In this document: one piece after another, positions 16,430 through 25,503 of the stretch | How the letters are laid out: each line of letters begins with the position of its first letter | Numbering within the stretch: position 1 is the stretch's first letter | From: VRUE01 sp963727465 | Lineage (GTDB): Bacteria; Actinomycetota; Thermoleophilia; Solirubrobacterales; 70-9 | Direction: 5' to 3' | Assembly (NCBI GenBank): GCA_963727465.1 | Contig: CAVSGL010000003.1 | Location: forward strand, 248,001-312,000 | Length of the DNA: 64,000 nt | Made by a program: the position numbers and the translations under genes | Notes under the pieces: generated by a model | Database searches by the model: none | Told to the model about the DNA's origin: nothing | The model's input: only the letters and a program-made list of their open reading frames with translations

Positions 16430-19400
16430 ATGCGAAAGTCGCTGACATTGGTGTGCGCTGTGTGTCTCGCCGCGGCCGGTTTCTTCGCTCAGTCGGCGTC
16501 CGCTGCCGTCACCCGCACGGGGAAGCTACAGGCGACCGTCGCCGACGACTTCCTCAGCGGCAGGTCGGTCACCACCTACCACCTGAGGTCGGGCGAGCAG
16601 GAGACCGCCCTGGCGCCGACCGAGCTCGAGGCGGAACCGGGCGATCGCGTCACCGTGACGGGAGCGAAGCGAGGCGGGCGGCTCGTCGGGCCGGTCGAAG
16701 CGACGGATGCGAGCGCGGGGTCGGCGACGATCGCGCCGGGACCGCGCAAGACCGCCGTGATCCTGTTCACCTTCGGCGGCGGCGAACCCTGGTCCAAGGA
16801 AGAAGCGCGCTCGGAGGTCTTCACCGCGGCCAACTCCGTCAGCGCCTTCTACCAGGAGGAGTCCTACGGCGAAATCTCACTGACGGGGAAGCTGCGGAGC
16901 GACGGGGACGTGTTCGGCTGGTACGGCATCAGCGCCCCCACCGGCGGCTGTCCGTACACGGAATGGAAGGAAAAGGCCGAACAGGCTGCAACCGGCGCCG
17001 GGGTCGACCTGAGCGGCTACCAGGACGTCATCTACGAGTTTCCCTACCAGAGCAGCTGCTCCTGGCTCGGCATCGCCAGCCTGGGCGGCAGCTGGGCGAT
17101 GATCAACGGAGACATCTATGGCCTCGGCCTTCGGGGCCAGGTGACCGCGCACGAGCTGGGCCACAACCTCGGCCTGCGCCATGCCGGCAGCTGGACGTGC
17201 AGCTCCGGCGGCGTCCGGGTGCAGATCAGCGACGAATGCACGATCGCCGAGTACGGCGACCCCTTCGACACGATGGGCAACATCGCCTATAGGCACAACA
17301 ACGGCTGGAGCCTCGCCAAGCTCGGCGTCCTCGGCCCGGAAAACGTCGAGACGGTCGAAGCCTCCGGCACCTACACGCTGCACTCGGCGCTGCACCCCAC
17401 GACCGAACCGACCGTGTTGCGCGTCCCGCGGGTCAGGGGCCCCGACGGCACCGTCGCCTCCTGGTACTACCTCGAGATACGGCAGACCGGCGGAGTCTTC
17501 GAGAACGTCGCCGACGCCTCGACGGCGGGCGTCTCGATCCGGGCGACCGCGGCCGGCTCCTCGCCGGAGACGCTGCTGCTCGACGCCAACCCGGCGACGA
17601 CGACGTTCCAGGACGCGCCGCTCGAAGCGGGGGAGACGTTCGACGGGGGACCGGTGCAGATCAGGACCGTGGCGGCGGGCGGGGGCGGCGCGACGGTGTC
17701 CATCGACGTGGACGAAGAGCCGCCCACCGAGCCGACCGGCGTCATCGCAACCGCCGGAGCCGAAGAGGTGCAGCTGGAATGGAGCGCCAGCAGCGACAAC
17801 TTCGGCGTCGACCGCTACATCGTCTTCCGCGACGGCTCCCAGGTCGGCGTGACCACCAGCACCGCGTTCCTCGATTCTCCGGTCGCCCTGGGCGAACACG
17901 AATACGTCGTCTACGCCGAAGACGCGACCGGCAACCGCAGCGCCGCCTCGGCGCCGGCGACGGTGACCGTCGTGCCCGACGAAGAGCCGCCCACCGCGCC
18001 GACCGATTTGACGGCGAGCATCGGGATCGACGGCGCCCAGCTCGAGTGGAGCGCCAGCAGCGACAACATCGGCGTCGACCGCTACGTCGTCGTCCGTGAC
18101 GGCGACCAGATCGGCACGACCGCGAACCCGGCCTATCTGGACTCCCTCGTGTCCGCCGGCGAACACGCATACGTCGTCTACGCCGAAGACGCGACCGGCA
18201 ACCGCAGCGCCGCCTCCGAACCGGCAACCGCGACGGTCCCGGAGGTCGCCGGACCCGTCTGCGAAGCGGGCACCTGCACCGTCCTCTACCGGTACTCGGG
18301 CAGCGAAGCGAGCTGGACCGTTCCCGCCGGCGTGGCCTCGGCCCAGCTCACCGTCGAGGGCGCTCGGGGAGGCGGCAGGGACCTCGTGACCTTCTTCGGA
18401 CGCGGCGCCCGAGCCGTGGCGACGATCGGCTCATTGACGGCCGGCGAGGAGGTGGCGGTGCGCGCCGGGGGTGCCGGCGAGCCCTACGCAGAGGGGGGCG
18501 CGGGCGGGTTCAACGGCGGCGGGGACGGAACGCTCGGCGGTGGCGGCGGCGGGTTCAGCTCGGTCTCGATCGGAGGAAGCCTGAAGCTGCTCGCGGGCGG
18601 CGGCGGCGGCGACGGCCTGGGCGGCTTCGACTCGGTGGAAGAAGAAGAACGACGCGGCGGCCGCGGCGGCCGCGGGGGTTCGATCGGGACCAATGGGGCC
18701 AACGGCGTTGCCACCGACGCGTACGGGGCCACGCTCGCCGGGGGCAAGGGCGGCGCGCAGGGCGGCAGCTTCGAGGCCTCCGGCAGGGACGGCGCCGGCG
18801 GCGCCGGCGGCGAGGTGAGCGGCGCGAGCACCTGCCCGGGCGGCGCCGCCGCGGGCGCCACGGGTGATGCCGGAGAGGAATTCCTCGGCGGCGGCAGCGC
18901 GCCCGGGGCCGGCGGCGGCGGGGGCGGCGGCTACTTCGGGGGAGGTCAGGGCGGCGGCGGCGCGCGGGACGAATGCGGCGACAGCGCCGGCTCCGGAGGC
19001 GGCGGCGGAGGGTCCAGCTTCGCCGCCGAAGGAATCTCGGCCACGTTCACCGGCGGTCTCTGGGCCGGCGACGGCCAGGTCTCGGTCGCCTATGCGAACC
19101 CGATCGGCGCGGCCGGCCACAGCTATACGACCGAACCCGACCGGACGCTGGTCGTGCCCGCTGCCTCAGGGGTTCTCTCCGGCGCCGCGCTGAGCGCCGA
19201 ACTGCTCTCCGCGAGCGTCGTCAGCGGTCCCGCTCACGGCTCCCTGAGCCTGGGTGCCGACGGTTCCTTCACCTATACCCCGGCCCCCGGCTACGTCGGT
19301 GCCGACTCCTTCGCCTACGGGGTGACCGACACCGCCGGAGACCATGCGACCGCCGCCGTCAGCCTGACCGTGGCGCTGCCCCCGTCCGAACCGAGCCTGC

Positions 19401-19870
19401 CCCCATCGGAACCGAGTCCCCCCACGTCCGAAGGCAACGGAGACGGCGGCGCCGGACCGGCGGCGCCGGGGCCGACCGGCGAACGGCCCGCACCCCGGCC
19501 GGCTCCCCTGACGATCGCGATCCGAGCCCGGCGCGCGTGGGTCGTCCATCGCGCTGCGAAGGTCAGGCTCGCGTGTCGCGGCGGCTCGGCCGGTGACGTC
19601 TGCCGCGGCTTCCTCGTGCTCGCGCGGGGAATCCTCTTCGGCCGCGCCCGCTATGCGATCGCGAGCGGCAGGAGGCGCACCGTGGCGGTGCGGCTGCGAC
19701 CGGCGGCGCTGCGCCGGCTCGAGCGCCGCCGCGGCCACGTTCTGCTGGTGCGGGCGCGCGCGGTGGCCGCCGATGGGCAAGACGCGCGCCGGGCGGTCGT
19801 CCTCCATCTTCATACTCGCCGCAGTGGCCGATCGCCTGTTCGAAAGCGAGGAAGCTCACACCACCGCTGA
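16430..19870 (+). CDS. secreted M11/gametolysin-like zinc metalloprotease with FN3 and Gly-rich domains
   Basis: 1146-residue exported protein. Signal peptide residues 1-27 (LTLVCAVCLAAAGFFAQSASA). The catalytic zinc motif HELGHNLGLRHAG is near residue 241, with a downstream Met in FDTMGNIAY, as in gametolysin-like metzincins. Two fibronectin type III repeats follow (both contain WSASSDN and YVVYAEDATGNRSAAS). Then come a very Gly-rich region (about 660-880), a cadherin/Big-like domain (GSLSLGADGSFTYTPAPGYVGADSFAYGV), a Pro-rich linker and a basic C-terminus. Probably a cell-surface or extracellular protease. The 3' end overlaps rarA by 47 bases. Confidence 0.85.
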   Translation: MRKSLTLVCAVCLAAAGFFAQSASAAVTRTGKLQATVADDFLSGRSVTTYHLRSGEQETALAPTELEAEPGDRVTVTGAKRGGRLVGPVEATDASAGSATIAPGPRKTAVILFTFGGGEPWSKEEARSEVFTAANSVSAFYQEESYGEISLTGKLRSDGDVFGWYGISAPTGGCPYTEWKEKAEQAATGAGVDLSGYQDVIYEFPYQSSCSWLGIASLGGSWAMINGDIYGLGLRGQVTAHELGHNLGLRHAGSWTCSSGGVRVQISDECTIAEYGDPFDTMGNIAYRHNNGWSLAKLGVLGPENVETVEASGTYTLHSALHPTTEPTVLRVPRVRGPDGTVASWYYLEIRQTGGVFENVADASTAGVSIRATAAGSSPETLLLDANPATTTFQDAPLEAGETFDGGPVQIRTVAAGGGGATVSIDVDEEPPTEPTGVIATAGAEEVQLEWSASSDNFGVDRYIVFRDGSQVGVTTSTAFLDSPVALGEHEYVVYAEDATGNRSAASAPATVTVVPDEEPPTAPTDLTASIGIDGAQLEWSASSDNIGVDRYVVVRDGDQIGTTANPAYLDSLVSAGEHAYVVYAEDATGNRSAASEPATATVPEVAGPVCEAGTCTVLYRYSGSEASWTVPAGVASAQLTVEGARGGGRDLVTFFGRGARAVATIGSLTAGEEVAVRAGGAGEPYAEGGAGGFNGGGDGTLGGGGGGFSSVSIGGSLKLLAGGGGGDGLGGFDSVEEEERRGGRGGRGGSIGTNGANGVATDAYGATLAGGKGGAQGGSFEASGRDGAGGAGGEVSGASTCPGGAAAGATGDAGEEFLGGGSAPGAGGGGGGGYFGGGQGGGGARDECGDSAGSGGGGGGSSFAAEGISATFTGGLWAGDGQVSVAYANPIGAAGHSYTTEPDRTLVVPAASGVLSGAALSAELLSASVVSGPAHGSLSLGADGSFTYTPAPGYVGADSFAYGVTDTAGDHATAAVSLTVALPPSEPSLPPSEPSPPTSEGNGDGGAGPAAPGPTGERPAPRPAPLTIAIRARRAWVVHRAAKVRLACRGGSAGDVCRGFLVLARGILFGRARYAIASGRRRTVAVRLRPAALRRLERRRGHVLLVRARAVAADGQDARRAVVLHLHTRRSGRSPVRKRGSSHHR

Positions 19871-21185
19871 GGCGCCGGCCGCCGACGCGCCGCTGCCCGT
19901 GCGCATGCGGCCGCGGACCCTGGACGAGCTGGTCGGCCAGGAGCACGTCCTCGGGCAGGGATCGGCGCTGCGCACCGCGATCGAGTCCGGGCACCCGCAC
20001 AGCGCGATCCTCTACGGGCCGCCCGGAGCGGGGAAGACGACGCTGGCGCGGATCGCCGCAAGCGGGGCCGACGCGGCCTTCGAGGAGCAGTCGGCGGTCA
20101 ACGCGGGCAAAGCCGAGATCCGCGGCGTGATCGAGCGGGCCAAAGAGCGCCGCGGTGGGGGCGGCCGGCCGACGATCCTCTTCCTCGACGAGATCCACCG
20201 CTTCAACAAGGCCCAGCAGGACGCGCTGCTGCCGGCGGTCGAGGACGGCCTGCTGACGCTGATCGGGGCGACCACCGAGAACCCCTACTTCGAGGTCAAC
20301 TCGGCACTGCTCTCGCGCTGCCAGATCTACGAGCTGCGGCCGCTCGCGGCCGAGCAGGTGGAGCAGCTGCTGCGCCGGGCGCTGAGCGACCCCGAGCGCG
20401 GCCTCGCCGACCCGCCGCCGGTCGAGGACGCGGCGCTGGCGATGCTGGCGCAGCGCAGCGGCGGCGACGCCCGGGTCGCCCTCGCGGCGCTCGAGCGGGC
20501 GGCCGAGCGCGAATCCAAGGTTGACCACACTGGAGTGGGGTCAAAGTTGGATGCGATCGATGTCGCCGCGGTCGAGGACGCGCTACAGCGCAAGGCGCTC
20601 GACTACGACCGCGAGGGCGACCGTCACTACGACTTCGTCTCGGCCTGGATCAAGGCGACGCGGGGCTCCGACGTCGACGCCTCGCTCTACTACCTGGCGG
20701 TGATGCTGGAGGGCGGCGAGGATCCGCGCTTCATCGCCCGCCGCATGGTCATCCTCGCCTCCGAGGACGTCGGCAACGCCGACCCGCAGGCGCTGCTCGT
20801 CGCCGACGCCGCGGCGCGCGCGGTCGACCGGGTCGGCCTCCCCGAGTGCGCGCTCAACCTCGCCCAGGCCGCTGTCTACCTCGCCCTCGCGCCGAAGTCC
20901 AACGCCTCCTACAAGGCGCTCGGCCGCGCCCGCGGCGAGGTGCGCGAGAACGGCGCCAGGACGCCGCCCGACCACCTGCGCGACGCCCACTACCCCGGCG
21001 CGGCGAAGCTCGGCCGGGGCGAGGGCTACCGCTACGCGCACGACGAGCCCGGCGGCGTCAGCGATCAGCCGCTGCTGCCGCCCGAGATCCAGGGACGGCG
21101 GTTCTACGAGCCCACCGAGCGCGGCTTCGAGGCCGAGCTCGGCCGCCGTTTGCAGGCGCTTCGCAAGCGGCTTTCAAAGGATTAG
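19824..21185 (+). CDS. rarA: replication-associated recombination protein A (AAA+ ATPase)
   Basis: 453-residue clamp-loader-like ATPase acting at stalled replication forks. PLPVRMRPRTLDELVGQEH is the family N-terminus; Walker A YGPPGAGKTTLAR, Walker B ILFLDEIHRFNKAQQD, sensor 1 LIGATTENPYFEVN, and arginine-finger region ALLSRCQIYEL follow. I chose the GTG at 19824 (VADRLFESEE), which overlaps the upstream gene. Residues about 230-243 (KVDHTGVGSKLD) are encoded by a palindromic repeat inserted in frame. Confidence 0.9.
   Translation: MADRLFESEEAHTTAEAPAADAPLPVRMRPRTLDELVGQEHVLGQGSALRTAIESGHPHSAILYGPPGAGKTTLARIAASGADAAFEEQSAVNAGKAEIRGVIERAKERRGGGGRPTILFLDEIHRFNKAQQDALLPAVEDGLLTLIGATTENPYFEVNSALLSRCQIYELRPLAAEQVEQLLRRALSDPERGLADPPPVEDAALAMLAQRSGGDARVALAALERAAERESKVDHTGVGSKLDAIDVAAVEDALQRKALDYDREGDRHYDFVSAWIKATRGSDVDASLYYLAVMLEGGEDPRFIARRMVILASEDVGNADPQALLVADAAARAVDRVGLPECALNLAQAAVYLALAPKSNASYKALGRARGEVRENGARTPPDHLRDAHYPGAAKLGRGEGYRYAHDEPGGVSDQPLLPPEIQGRRFYEPTERGFEAELGRRLQALRKRLSKD
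20513..20552. repeat. palindromic element inside rarA, family 2 copy A
   Basis: Starts ATCCAA and ends TTGGAT; inner arms TTGACC and GGTCAA pair, with CAC/GTG near the loop. An intergenic copy at 44812-44855 aligns over 43 bases with no gaps and about six differences. The insertion keeps the rarA frame and encodes a hydrophilic linker between the lid region and the C-terminal domain. Confidence 0.8.
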
Positions 21186-21224
21186 TCGCATGCGCAACTT
21201 CCTCTGAGAGGCGGTGTTTCAAGG

Positions 21225-21353
21225 GTCGGCTTTCCAAGCTAGAGCCAGGGAGAGCCGACATACCGGCCGGAGGCCTGGACTGGGGGTCTCCGGCCGGCAC
21301 CAAACAGGGGAATCAGGGGGGACTCGACGACCGCGCGCACCGCGGTCGTCGAG
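21225..21353 (+). other. three consecutive hairpins between rarA and the GST-like gene
   Basis: The 193-base gap holds GTCGGCT...AGCCGAC (21225-21231 with 21253-21259), CCGGCCGGAG...CTCCGGCCGG (21263-21272 with 21288-21297), and CTCGACGACCGCG/CGCGGTCGTCGAG (21323-21335 with 21341-21353). The last is a perfect 13-bp stem with a 5-base loop and may terminate rarA. No U-run follows. No coding potential is seen. Confidence 0.55.
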
Positions 21354-21378
21354 CGCTGTGGGGGTAGGGTTGGCGCCG

Positions 21379-22128
21379 ATGGCCACCCAACAGGAGCAGC
21401 AGCTCGTTCTCCACGTCGTCCCCTTCTCGCACCCCTGTCTCGCGGTCAGCACCGCGCTCGACCGGCTCGGCCGCGAGTACGAGACCGTGACCCTCGTCTC
21501 GGGACGGCACGGAGACGAGATCGAAGGCCTCTACGGCGAGGGGCGCCGGACCGTGCCCGGCCTGCTGGTCGGCGACGAGCCGGTGCACGGGACCGCGACG
21601 ATCTTCGCCCGGCTCGGCGAGCTGCATCCCGAGGCCGGCCTCTACCCGGAAGAGAGCGCCGAGGCGATCCGCGATGCCGAGGCGGGCATCGCCGAGGACC
21701 TCCAGATGAGCGCCCGGACGCTCGTCTTCGGCGCTCTGCACTTCCGGCCCGAGTCGATGGCGACGTTTGCCGGCGGTGAGCAGCTCGATCCGGCCGGCGT
21801 CGACTTCGCGATCAAGACGATGCGGGCGACCTGGCGCTATCTCGAGATCAGCGCAGTGCGGGCCCACGCGACGCTCCAGGGGCTGCCGGCGCAGCTCGAC
21901 GCGGTCGACGCGCTGATCGAGGCCGGCGCCGCCGGCGGCGAGCAGCCGACCGCGCTCGACTTCCAGCTCGGCTCGTCGCTGCGGCTGCTCTGCGAGATCG
22001 GCGACGTCCGCCCCATGATCGAAGGGCGGCCGGCGATGGCGATCGTCGACGCCTGGTTCGAGCGCGGCAGCGGCGACGTGCCGGCCGGCGCCTTCCCGCC
22101 GGGCTGGGTGCCGGCGACGCGCGCCTGA
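21379..22128 (+). CDS. glutathione S-transferase-like protein
   Basis: 249 residues. The N-terminal thioredoxin-like GST domain reads LVLHVVPFSHPCLAVSTALDRLG, with TVPGLLVGDEPVHGTATIFARL as the cis-Pro/glutathione-site segment. The rest is alpha-helical. The Cys in SHPC sits where GSTs and glutaredoxin-like proteins carry the catalytic residue. Most actinobacteria lack glutathione, so the thiol used is uncertain. Leaderless start: TAGGGT at 21365-21370, eight bases before the ATG. Confidence 0.78.
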   Translation: MATQQEQQLVLHVVPFSHPCLAVSTALDRLGREYETVTLVSGRHGDEIEGLYGEGRRTVPGLLVGDEPVHGTATIFARLGELHPEAGLYPEESAEAIRDAEAGIAEDLQMSARTLVFGALHFRPESMATFAGGEQLDPAGVDFAIKTMRATWRYLEISAVRAHATLQGLPAQLDAVDALIEAGAAGGEQPTALDFQLGSSLRLLCEIGDVRPMIEGRPAMAIVDAWFERGSGDVPAGAFPPGWVPATRA

Positions 22129-22162
22129 CCGGCCGGCTCGCCACCTCTCTATCGTCTGATCG

Positions 22163-22987
22163 ATGAGCGAGCAGAAGCTGAGGCTCGGCGGGATGGCCCT
22201 GCGCAACGGCCTGCTGATCCACGGGCCGACGCACTGGGCGGCGGCGGTGCGCAAGCCGGACGGCGAGGTCGAAGTCGCCTCGGAGCGCAAACCGGAGCTG
22301 GCGCCGAAGCTCGCCGGCAAGGTGCCCGGCCTGCGCGGGCCGCTGAAACTGCTCGAGGCGATGGCCGTGCTGCCGCTGGTGCGGCGACGGATGCCCGCGG
22401 CGCGGCTGCCGTTCGAGGACGGACGGGTCGTCGCCGCGACCGCGGCGACCCTGGTCCTCACCTCCACCCTGCGCCGCCGCGCGCGCGGCGGCGCCCTGCG
22501 CGAGGGAATCGTGCAGGTGCTGGGGGCGATGCCGGCCGTGGTGGCGCTCTCGGACCGCGACCTCGCCGCCTACCACGGGGTCGAGCACAAGGCGATCGCC
22601 GCCTACGAGCAGGGCGTGGAGGACCCGGCGACGGTGCCGAAGGAGCACGACCGCTGCGGCTCCAACCTGCTGGCACCGATGATGCTGCTCTCGGCGACCG
22701 GCACCGTGGCGCTGGAGCGCCTGGTCGAACGGCCGAGCCCGGCCGCCCGGGCGCTGGTCGGCGTCGCCGGCGCCTCGATCGCCGTCGAGATGTTCGCCTG
22801 GAGCGACCGCCACCACGGCGCGCCGCTCGCCGAGGCCTTCCACACCCCCGGCCGCGAGATCCAGCGCCGCCTGGCGACCAAGGAGCCGACCCCGGAGCAG
22901 CTCCAGGTCGGCGTCGCCGCGCTGGCCGAGATCCTCCGCGTCGAGGGCGAAGCGGCCGACGCGAGCGAGCCGCCGCCCGCCACGTAG
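22163..22987 (+). CDS. DUF1385 (YqhQ-like) putative metal-dependent membrane protein
   Basis: 274 residues. Family hallmarks are LRLGGMALRNGLLIHGPTHW at the N-terminus, AAYHGVEHKAIAAYE and KEHDRCGSNLLAPMM in the middle. Hydrophobic stretches (VVAATAATLVLTSTL, LSATGTVALERL, ALVGVAGASIAVEMFAW) suggest membrane association. The conserved His/Glu/Asp/Cys suggest metal binding; the biochemical role is not established. TATCGT lies seven bases upstream of the ATG. Confidence 0.85.
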   Translation: MSEQKLRLGGMALRNGLLIHGPTHWAAAVRKPDGEVEVASERKPELAPKLAGKVPGLRGPLKLLEAMAVLPLVRRRMPAARLPFEDGRVVAATAATLVLTSTLRRRARGGALREGIVQVLGAMPAVVALSDRDLAAYHGVEHKAIAAYEQGVEDPATVPKEHDRCGSNLLAPMMLLSATGTVALERLVERPSPAARALVGVAGASIAVEMFAWSDRHHGAPLAEAFHTPGREIQRRLATKEPTPEQLQVGVAALAEILRVEGEAADASEPPPAT

Positions 22988-22993
22988 CGCGCG

Positions 22994-24184
22994 TCACCGC
23001 TGGTCGAAGGCGATCGCCGGCAGATCCCTCCAGCTGACGAGCTCTCCCTGGCTCCGCGATTGCGATTCCTCGCCGCCGTAGACGACCATGCGCCGCACCA
23101 CCCGCCAGCGTTCATCCCCGCGCGCGGCGATCCGCTCCGCAAAGGCAGGGAACGCCGCGAAGTTCTCGCTTGACGGCGTCCGCCCGGCTTTCGCCTCGAT
23201 CAGCGTCAGCTCGGCGCCCCGTTCGACCACCAGGTCGATCTCGAGCCGGTCGCGCTCGCGGAAAAAGGAGATTTGGGGCCGGCGACCGCGGTGCCGGTGC
23301 CACTTGACCACCTCCGACACCAGCCAGCCCTCGAACATCGCGCCGCGCAGGGGATGGGTGGCGAGCTGCCCGGGAGCGTCGATTCCGAGCAGGCTCACCG
23401 CGAGGCCAGGGTCGTAGAAGTACAGCTTCGGGCGCTTGACGAGACGCTTGCCCAGATTGGCATGGAACGGAGGCAGCCGGAAGACGATGAAGCTCGCCTC
23501 CAGGGTCGAGAGCCAGCGCTGTGCGGTGGGCTGGGAGACGCCGCAATCGGCGGCGATTGACGCGAGGTTCAGAAGCTGCCCCACCCGCCCGGCGCAGAGC
23601 CTCAGGAAGGTGTGGAAGGTCTCGAGATCGCCGACGGCGAGCAGGTTGCGCACGTCGCGCTCGAGATAGGTCGCGGTGTAGTCGGCCAGCCACTCAGCGG
23701 CGGGGAGGTCGCGATCGTGGATCCGCGGATAGCCGCCGCGCCAGATCACCGTGTCGAGGTCGTTTTCGGAGCGGTCGAAGCGCCGGATCTCCTCCAGGGC
23801 CAGGGGCAGGAGCTCGAGCAGCGCCGTCCTCCCCGCGAGGGACTGGCTGACCCCTTCGAGCAACGGCAGGTTCTGGGACCCCGTGAGTACGAAGCGACCG
23901 GGTGAGGGGTCGTCATCGACCATGCCCTGCATGTAGGAGAGCAGCTCCGGCGACCGCTGAATCTCGTCGAGGATTCCCCCCGACTCGAATCGGGCGAGAA
24001 AGCCGACTGGGTCCTCCGCGGCGAACTCCCGCTCCGAGGGGGTCTCGAGTGAGACGTACGGACGACCGGGAAAAGCCATCCGGGTGAGCGTGGTCTTTCC
24101 CGATTGCCGCGGTCCGGTCATGGTGACCACCGGATACCGCTCCGCGGCTCGCTCGAGGTGCGCATGAAGCGTGCGCCGAATCAT
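22994..24184 (-). CDS. AAA ATPase with DUF4143 C-terminal domain
   Basis: 396 residues. Walker A MTGPRQSGKTTLTR, Walker B-like GGILDEIQRSPELLSY, sensor FVLTGSQNLPLLEGVSQSLAGR, then the DUF4143 domain with a nuclease-like segment (RDRLEIDLVVERGAELTLIEAKAG: D...E-x-K arrangement). These stand-alone proteins are common, horizontally mobile and functionally unclear. The start is preceded by an AT-rich stretch unusual for this window. Confidence 0.85.
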   Translation of the reverse strand: MIRRTLHAHLERAAERYPVVTMTGPRQSGKTTLTRMAFPGRPYVSLETPSEREFAAEDPVGFLARFESGGILDEIQRSPELLSYMQGMVDDDPSPGRFVLTGSQNLPLLEGVSQSLAGRTALLELLPLALEEIRRFDRSENDLDTVIWRGGYPRIHDRDLPAAEWLADYTATYLERDVRNLLAVGDLETFHTFLRLCAGRVGQLLNLASIAADCGVSQPTAQRWLSTLEASFIVFRLPPFHANLGKRLVKRPKLYFYDPGLAVSLLGIDAPGQLATHPLRGAMFEGWLVSEVVKWHRHRGRRPQISFFRERDRLEIDLVVERGAELTLIEAKAGRTPSSENFAAFPAFAERIAARGDERWRVVRRMVVYGGEESQSRSQGELVSWRDLPAIAFDQR

Positions 24185-24218
24185 CGTTGGACAATATCAA
24201 TATTGAATATTGCTTTAA
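24185..24218 (-). promoter_or_regulatory. AT-rich promoter of the DUF4143 ATPase gene
   Basis: Repeated AATATT/CAATAT units at 24192-24211 form the only strongly AT-rich patch nearby. On the minus strand TTAAAG, 16 bases, then TATTGT lies just before the ATG, compatible with a leaderless transcript. Confidence 0.4.
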
Positions 24219-24270
24219 CCCACATCGGCGCGGGGAGCGAGCCGCCTCCGGCCACGTAGACTGCGCGCCG

Positions 24271-24684
24271 ATGTTCGGCAAGATCGATCACATCGGCGTC
24301 GCGGTCGAGGACATCGACGCCGCGCTCGAGCTCTACGAGCAGACCTTCGAGATGACCGTCGCCCATCGCGAGACGGTCGAGTCGCAGGGGGTCGAGGCCG
24401 TGCTGCTCGACGTCGGCGATGGCCACGTCGAGCTGATGCGCCCGCTCGCGCCGGACTCGCCGGTCGGCAAGTTCCTCGCCCGCAAGGGCCCCAAGCTGCA
24501 TCACGTCGCCTACGCGGTCGACGACATCGACTCGACCCTGGAGAAGCTCGCCGCAGCCGGGCTGGAGCTGATCGACAAGCAGGCGCGGACGGGCATCCGC
24601 GGCAGCCGCGTTGCCTTCATCGAGCCGCGCTCCACGGGCGGGGTGCTGACCGAGATCGTCGAAGCGAGTGGAGAGGAGCACTGA
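24271..24684 (+). CDS. mce: methylmalonyl-CoA epimerase
   Basis: 137 residues of the vicinal-oxygen-chelate fold; interconverts (R)- and (S)-methylmalonyl-CoA in propionate metabolism. Two beta-alpha-beta modules: KIDHIGVAVEDIDAALELYE and KLHHVAYAVDDIDSTLEKL. Metal ligands are H7, H (GHVELMRPL), H (KLHHVAY) and the C-terminal E (LTEIVEA). TAGACT ends eight bases before the ATG at 24271; an upstream in-frame ATG at 24187 lies in the divergent promoter and is unlikely. Confidence 0.92.
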   Translation: MFGKIDHIGVAVEDIDAALELYEQTFEMTVAHRETVESQGVEAVLLDVGDGHVELMRPLAPDSPVGKFLARKGPKLHHVAYAVDDIDSTLEKLAAAGLELIDKQARTGIRGSRVAFIEPRSTGGVLTEIVEASGEEH

Positions 24685-24893
24685 TGGCCGAGGCGCAGAA
24701 GGTGGAGATCGGCTTCGAGGGCGGCCAGGTGGTCGCGGTCCGGCTCGATGAGGACGAGCTGAAGGACCTGCGCAAGCAGGTCGAGAAGGGCGGCTGGCAC
24801 GACGTCGAGACCGAGGACGGGACGCTCTCGATCTACGTCGGCAAGGTCGCCTTTCTGAGGATCAACTCCGGCGCTCAAAAAGTCGGCTTCTGA
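24684..24893 (+). CDS. small conserved hypothetical protein
   Basis: 69 residues, acidic, no membrane segment. It has a beta-strand-like pattern VEIGFEGGQVVAVRLDEDELKDLRKQVEKGG followed by LSIYVGKVAFLRI. It shares one base with the mce stop (TGATG), so it is translated with mce. The function is not recognised. Confidence 0.75.
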   Translation: MAEAQKVEIGFEGGQVVAVRLDEDELKDLRKQVEKGGWHDVETEDGTLSIYVGKVAFLRINSGAQKVGF

Positions 24894-24897
24894 GCCG

Positions 24898-25503
24898 ATG
24901 CGTCTCAAGGCCGCGATAGGAGTCGCCGCCGCCGGGGTTGCAGGGGCCGCGCTGTGGTGGCGCAAGAATCCGTCGGCCTGTCCATACGGGCAGCGGTTCT
25001 GGGTGGAAGCGCCGCACCCGATCATCAGCCGCGCGCGCCTGCGCACCGTGCTCGCGCCGCAGCCCGGCGAGCGGCTGCTGGAGATCGGCCCGGGCACCGG
25101 CTACTACACGCTCGATATGGCCGAGTGGGTGGGACCCGACGGCGGCGTCGAGATCTTCGACCTCCAGCAGGAGTTCCTCGATCACGTCGCGGGGCGGGCC
25201 GCCGAGCGCGGCCTCGGCAACGTCACGCCGACCCAGGGCGACGCCACGGCGCTGCCCTACGAGGACGACTCGGTCGACGCCGTCGTCCTCACCGCCGTCC
25301 TCGGTGAGATCCCCGACACGCTCGCCGCTCTGCGCGAGATCCGCCGCGTGCTGCGGCCCGGCGGCCGCCTCGTCGTCGGCGAGCTCTTCGGCGATCCCCA
25401 CTTCACGACCCAGGCCAGCCTGCGGCGCCAGGCCGACGCGACCGGACTCGCCTGGGAGGCCCACTCGGGCAACTGGCTCGGCTACTTCGCCCGGCTCGGC
25501 TAG
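24898..25503 (+). CDS. class I SAM-dependent methyltransferase
   Basis: 201 residues. An N-terminal hydrophobic helix (AAIGVAAAGVAGAALWW) may anchor it. The SAM-binding motif I is LLEIGPGTGYYTLDMA, followed by acidic EIFDLQQEFLDH, GDATALPYEDDSVDAV, and LREIRRVLRPGGRLVVGEL, as in UbiE/MenG-type enzymes. Third gene after mce with a four-base gap. Substrate unknown. The stop overlaps the convergent HARE-HTH gene by four bases. Confidence 0.85.
   Translation: MRLKAAIGVAAAGVAGAALWWRKNPSACPYGQRFWVEAPHPIISRARLRTVLAPQPGERLLEIGPGTGYYTLDMAEWVGPDGGVEIFDLQQEFLDHVAGRAAERGLGNVTPTQGDATALPYEDDSVDAVVLTAVLGEIPDTLAALREIRRVLRPGGRLVVGELFGDPHFTTQASLRRQADATGLAWEAHSGNWLGYFARLG

Noticed and set aside
18430..19070. 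Tandem DNA repeat array in the Gly-rich part of the metalloprotease
   Set aside because: Low-complexity GGC-rich coding DNA without a fixed repeat unit; it reflects a glycine-rich protein domain.
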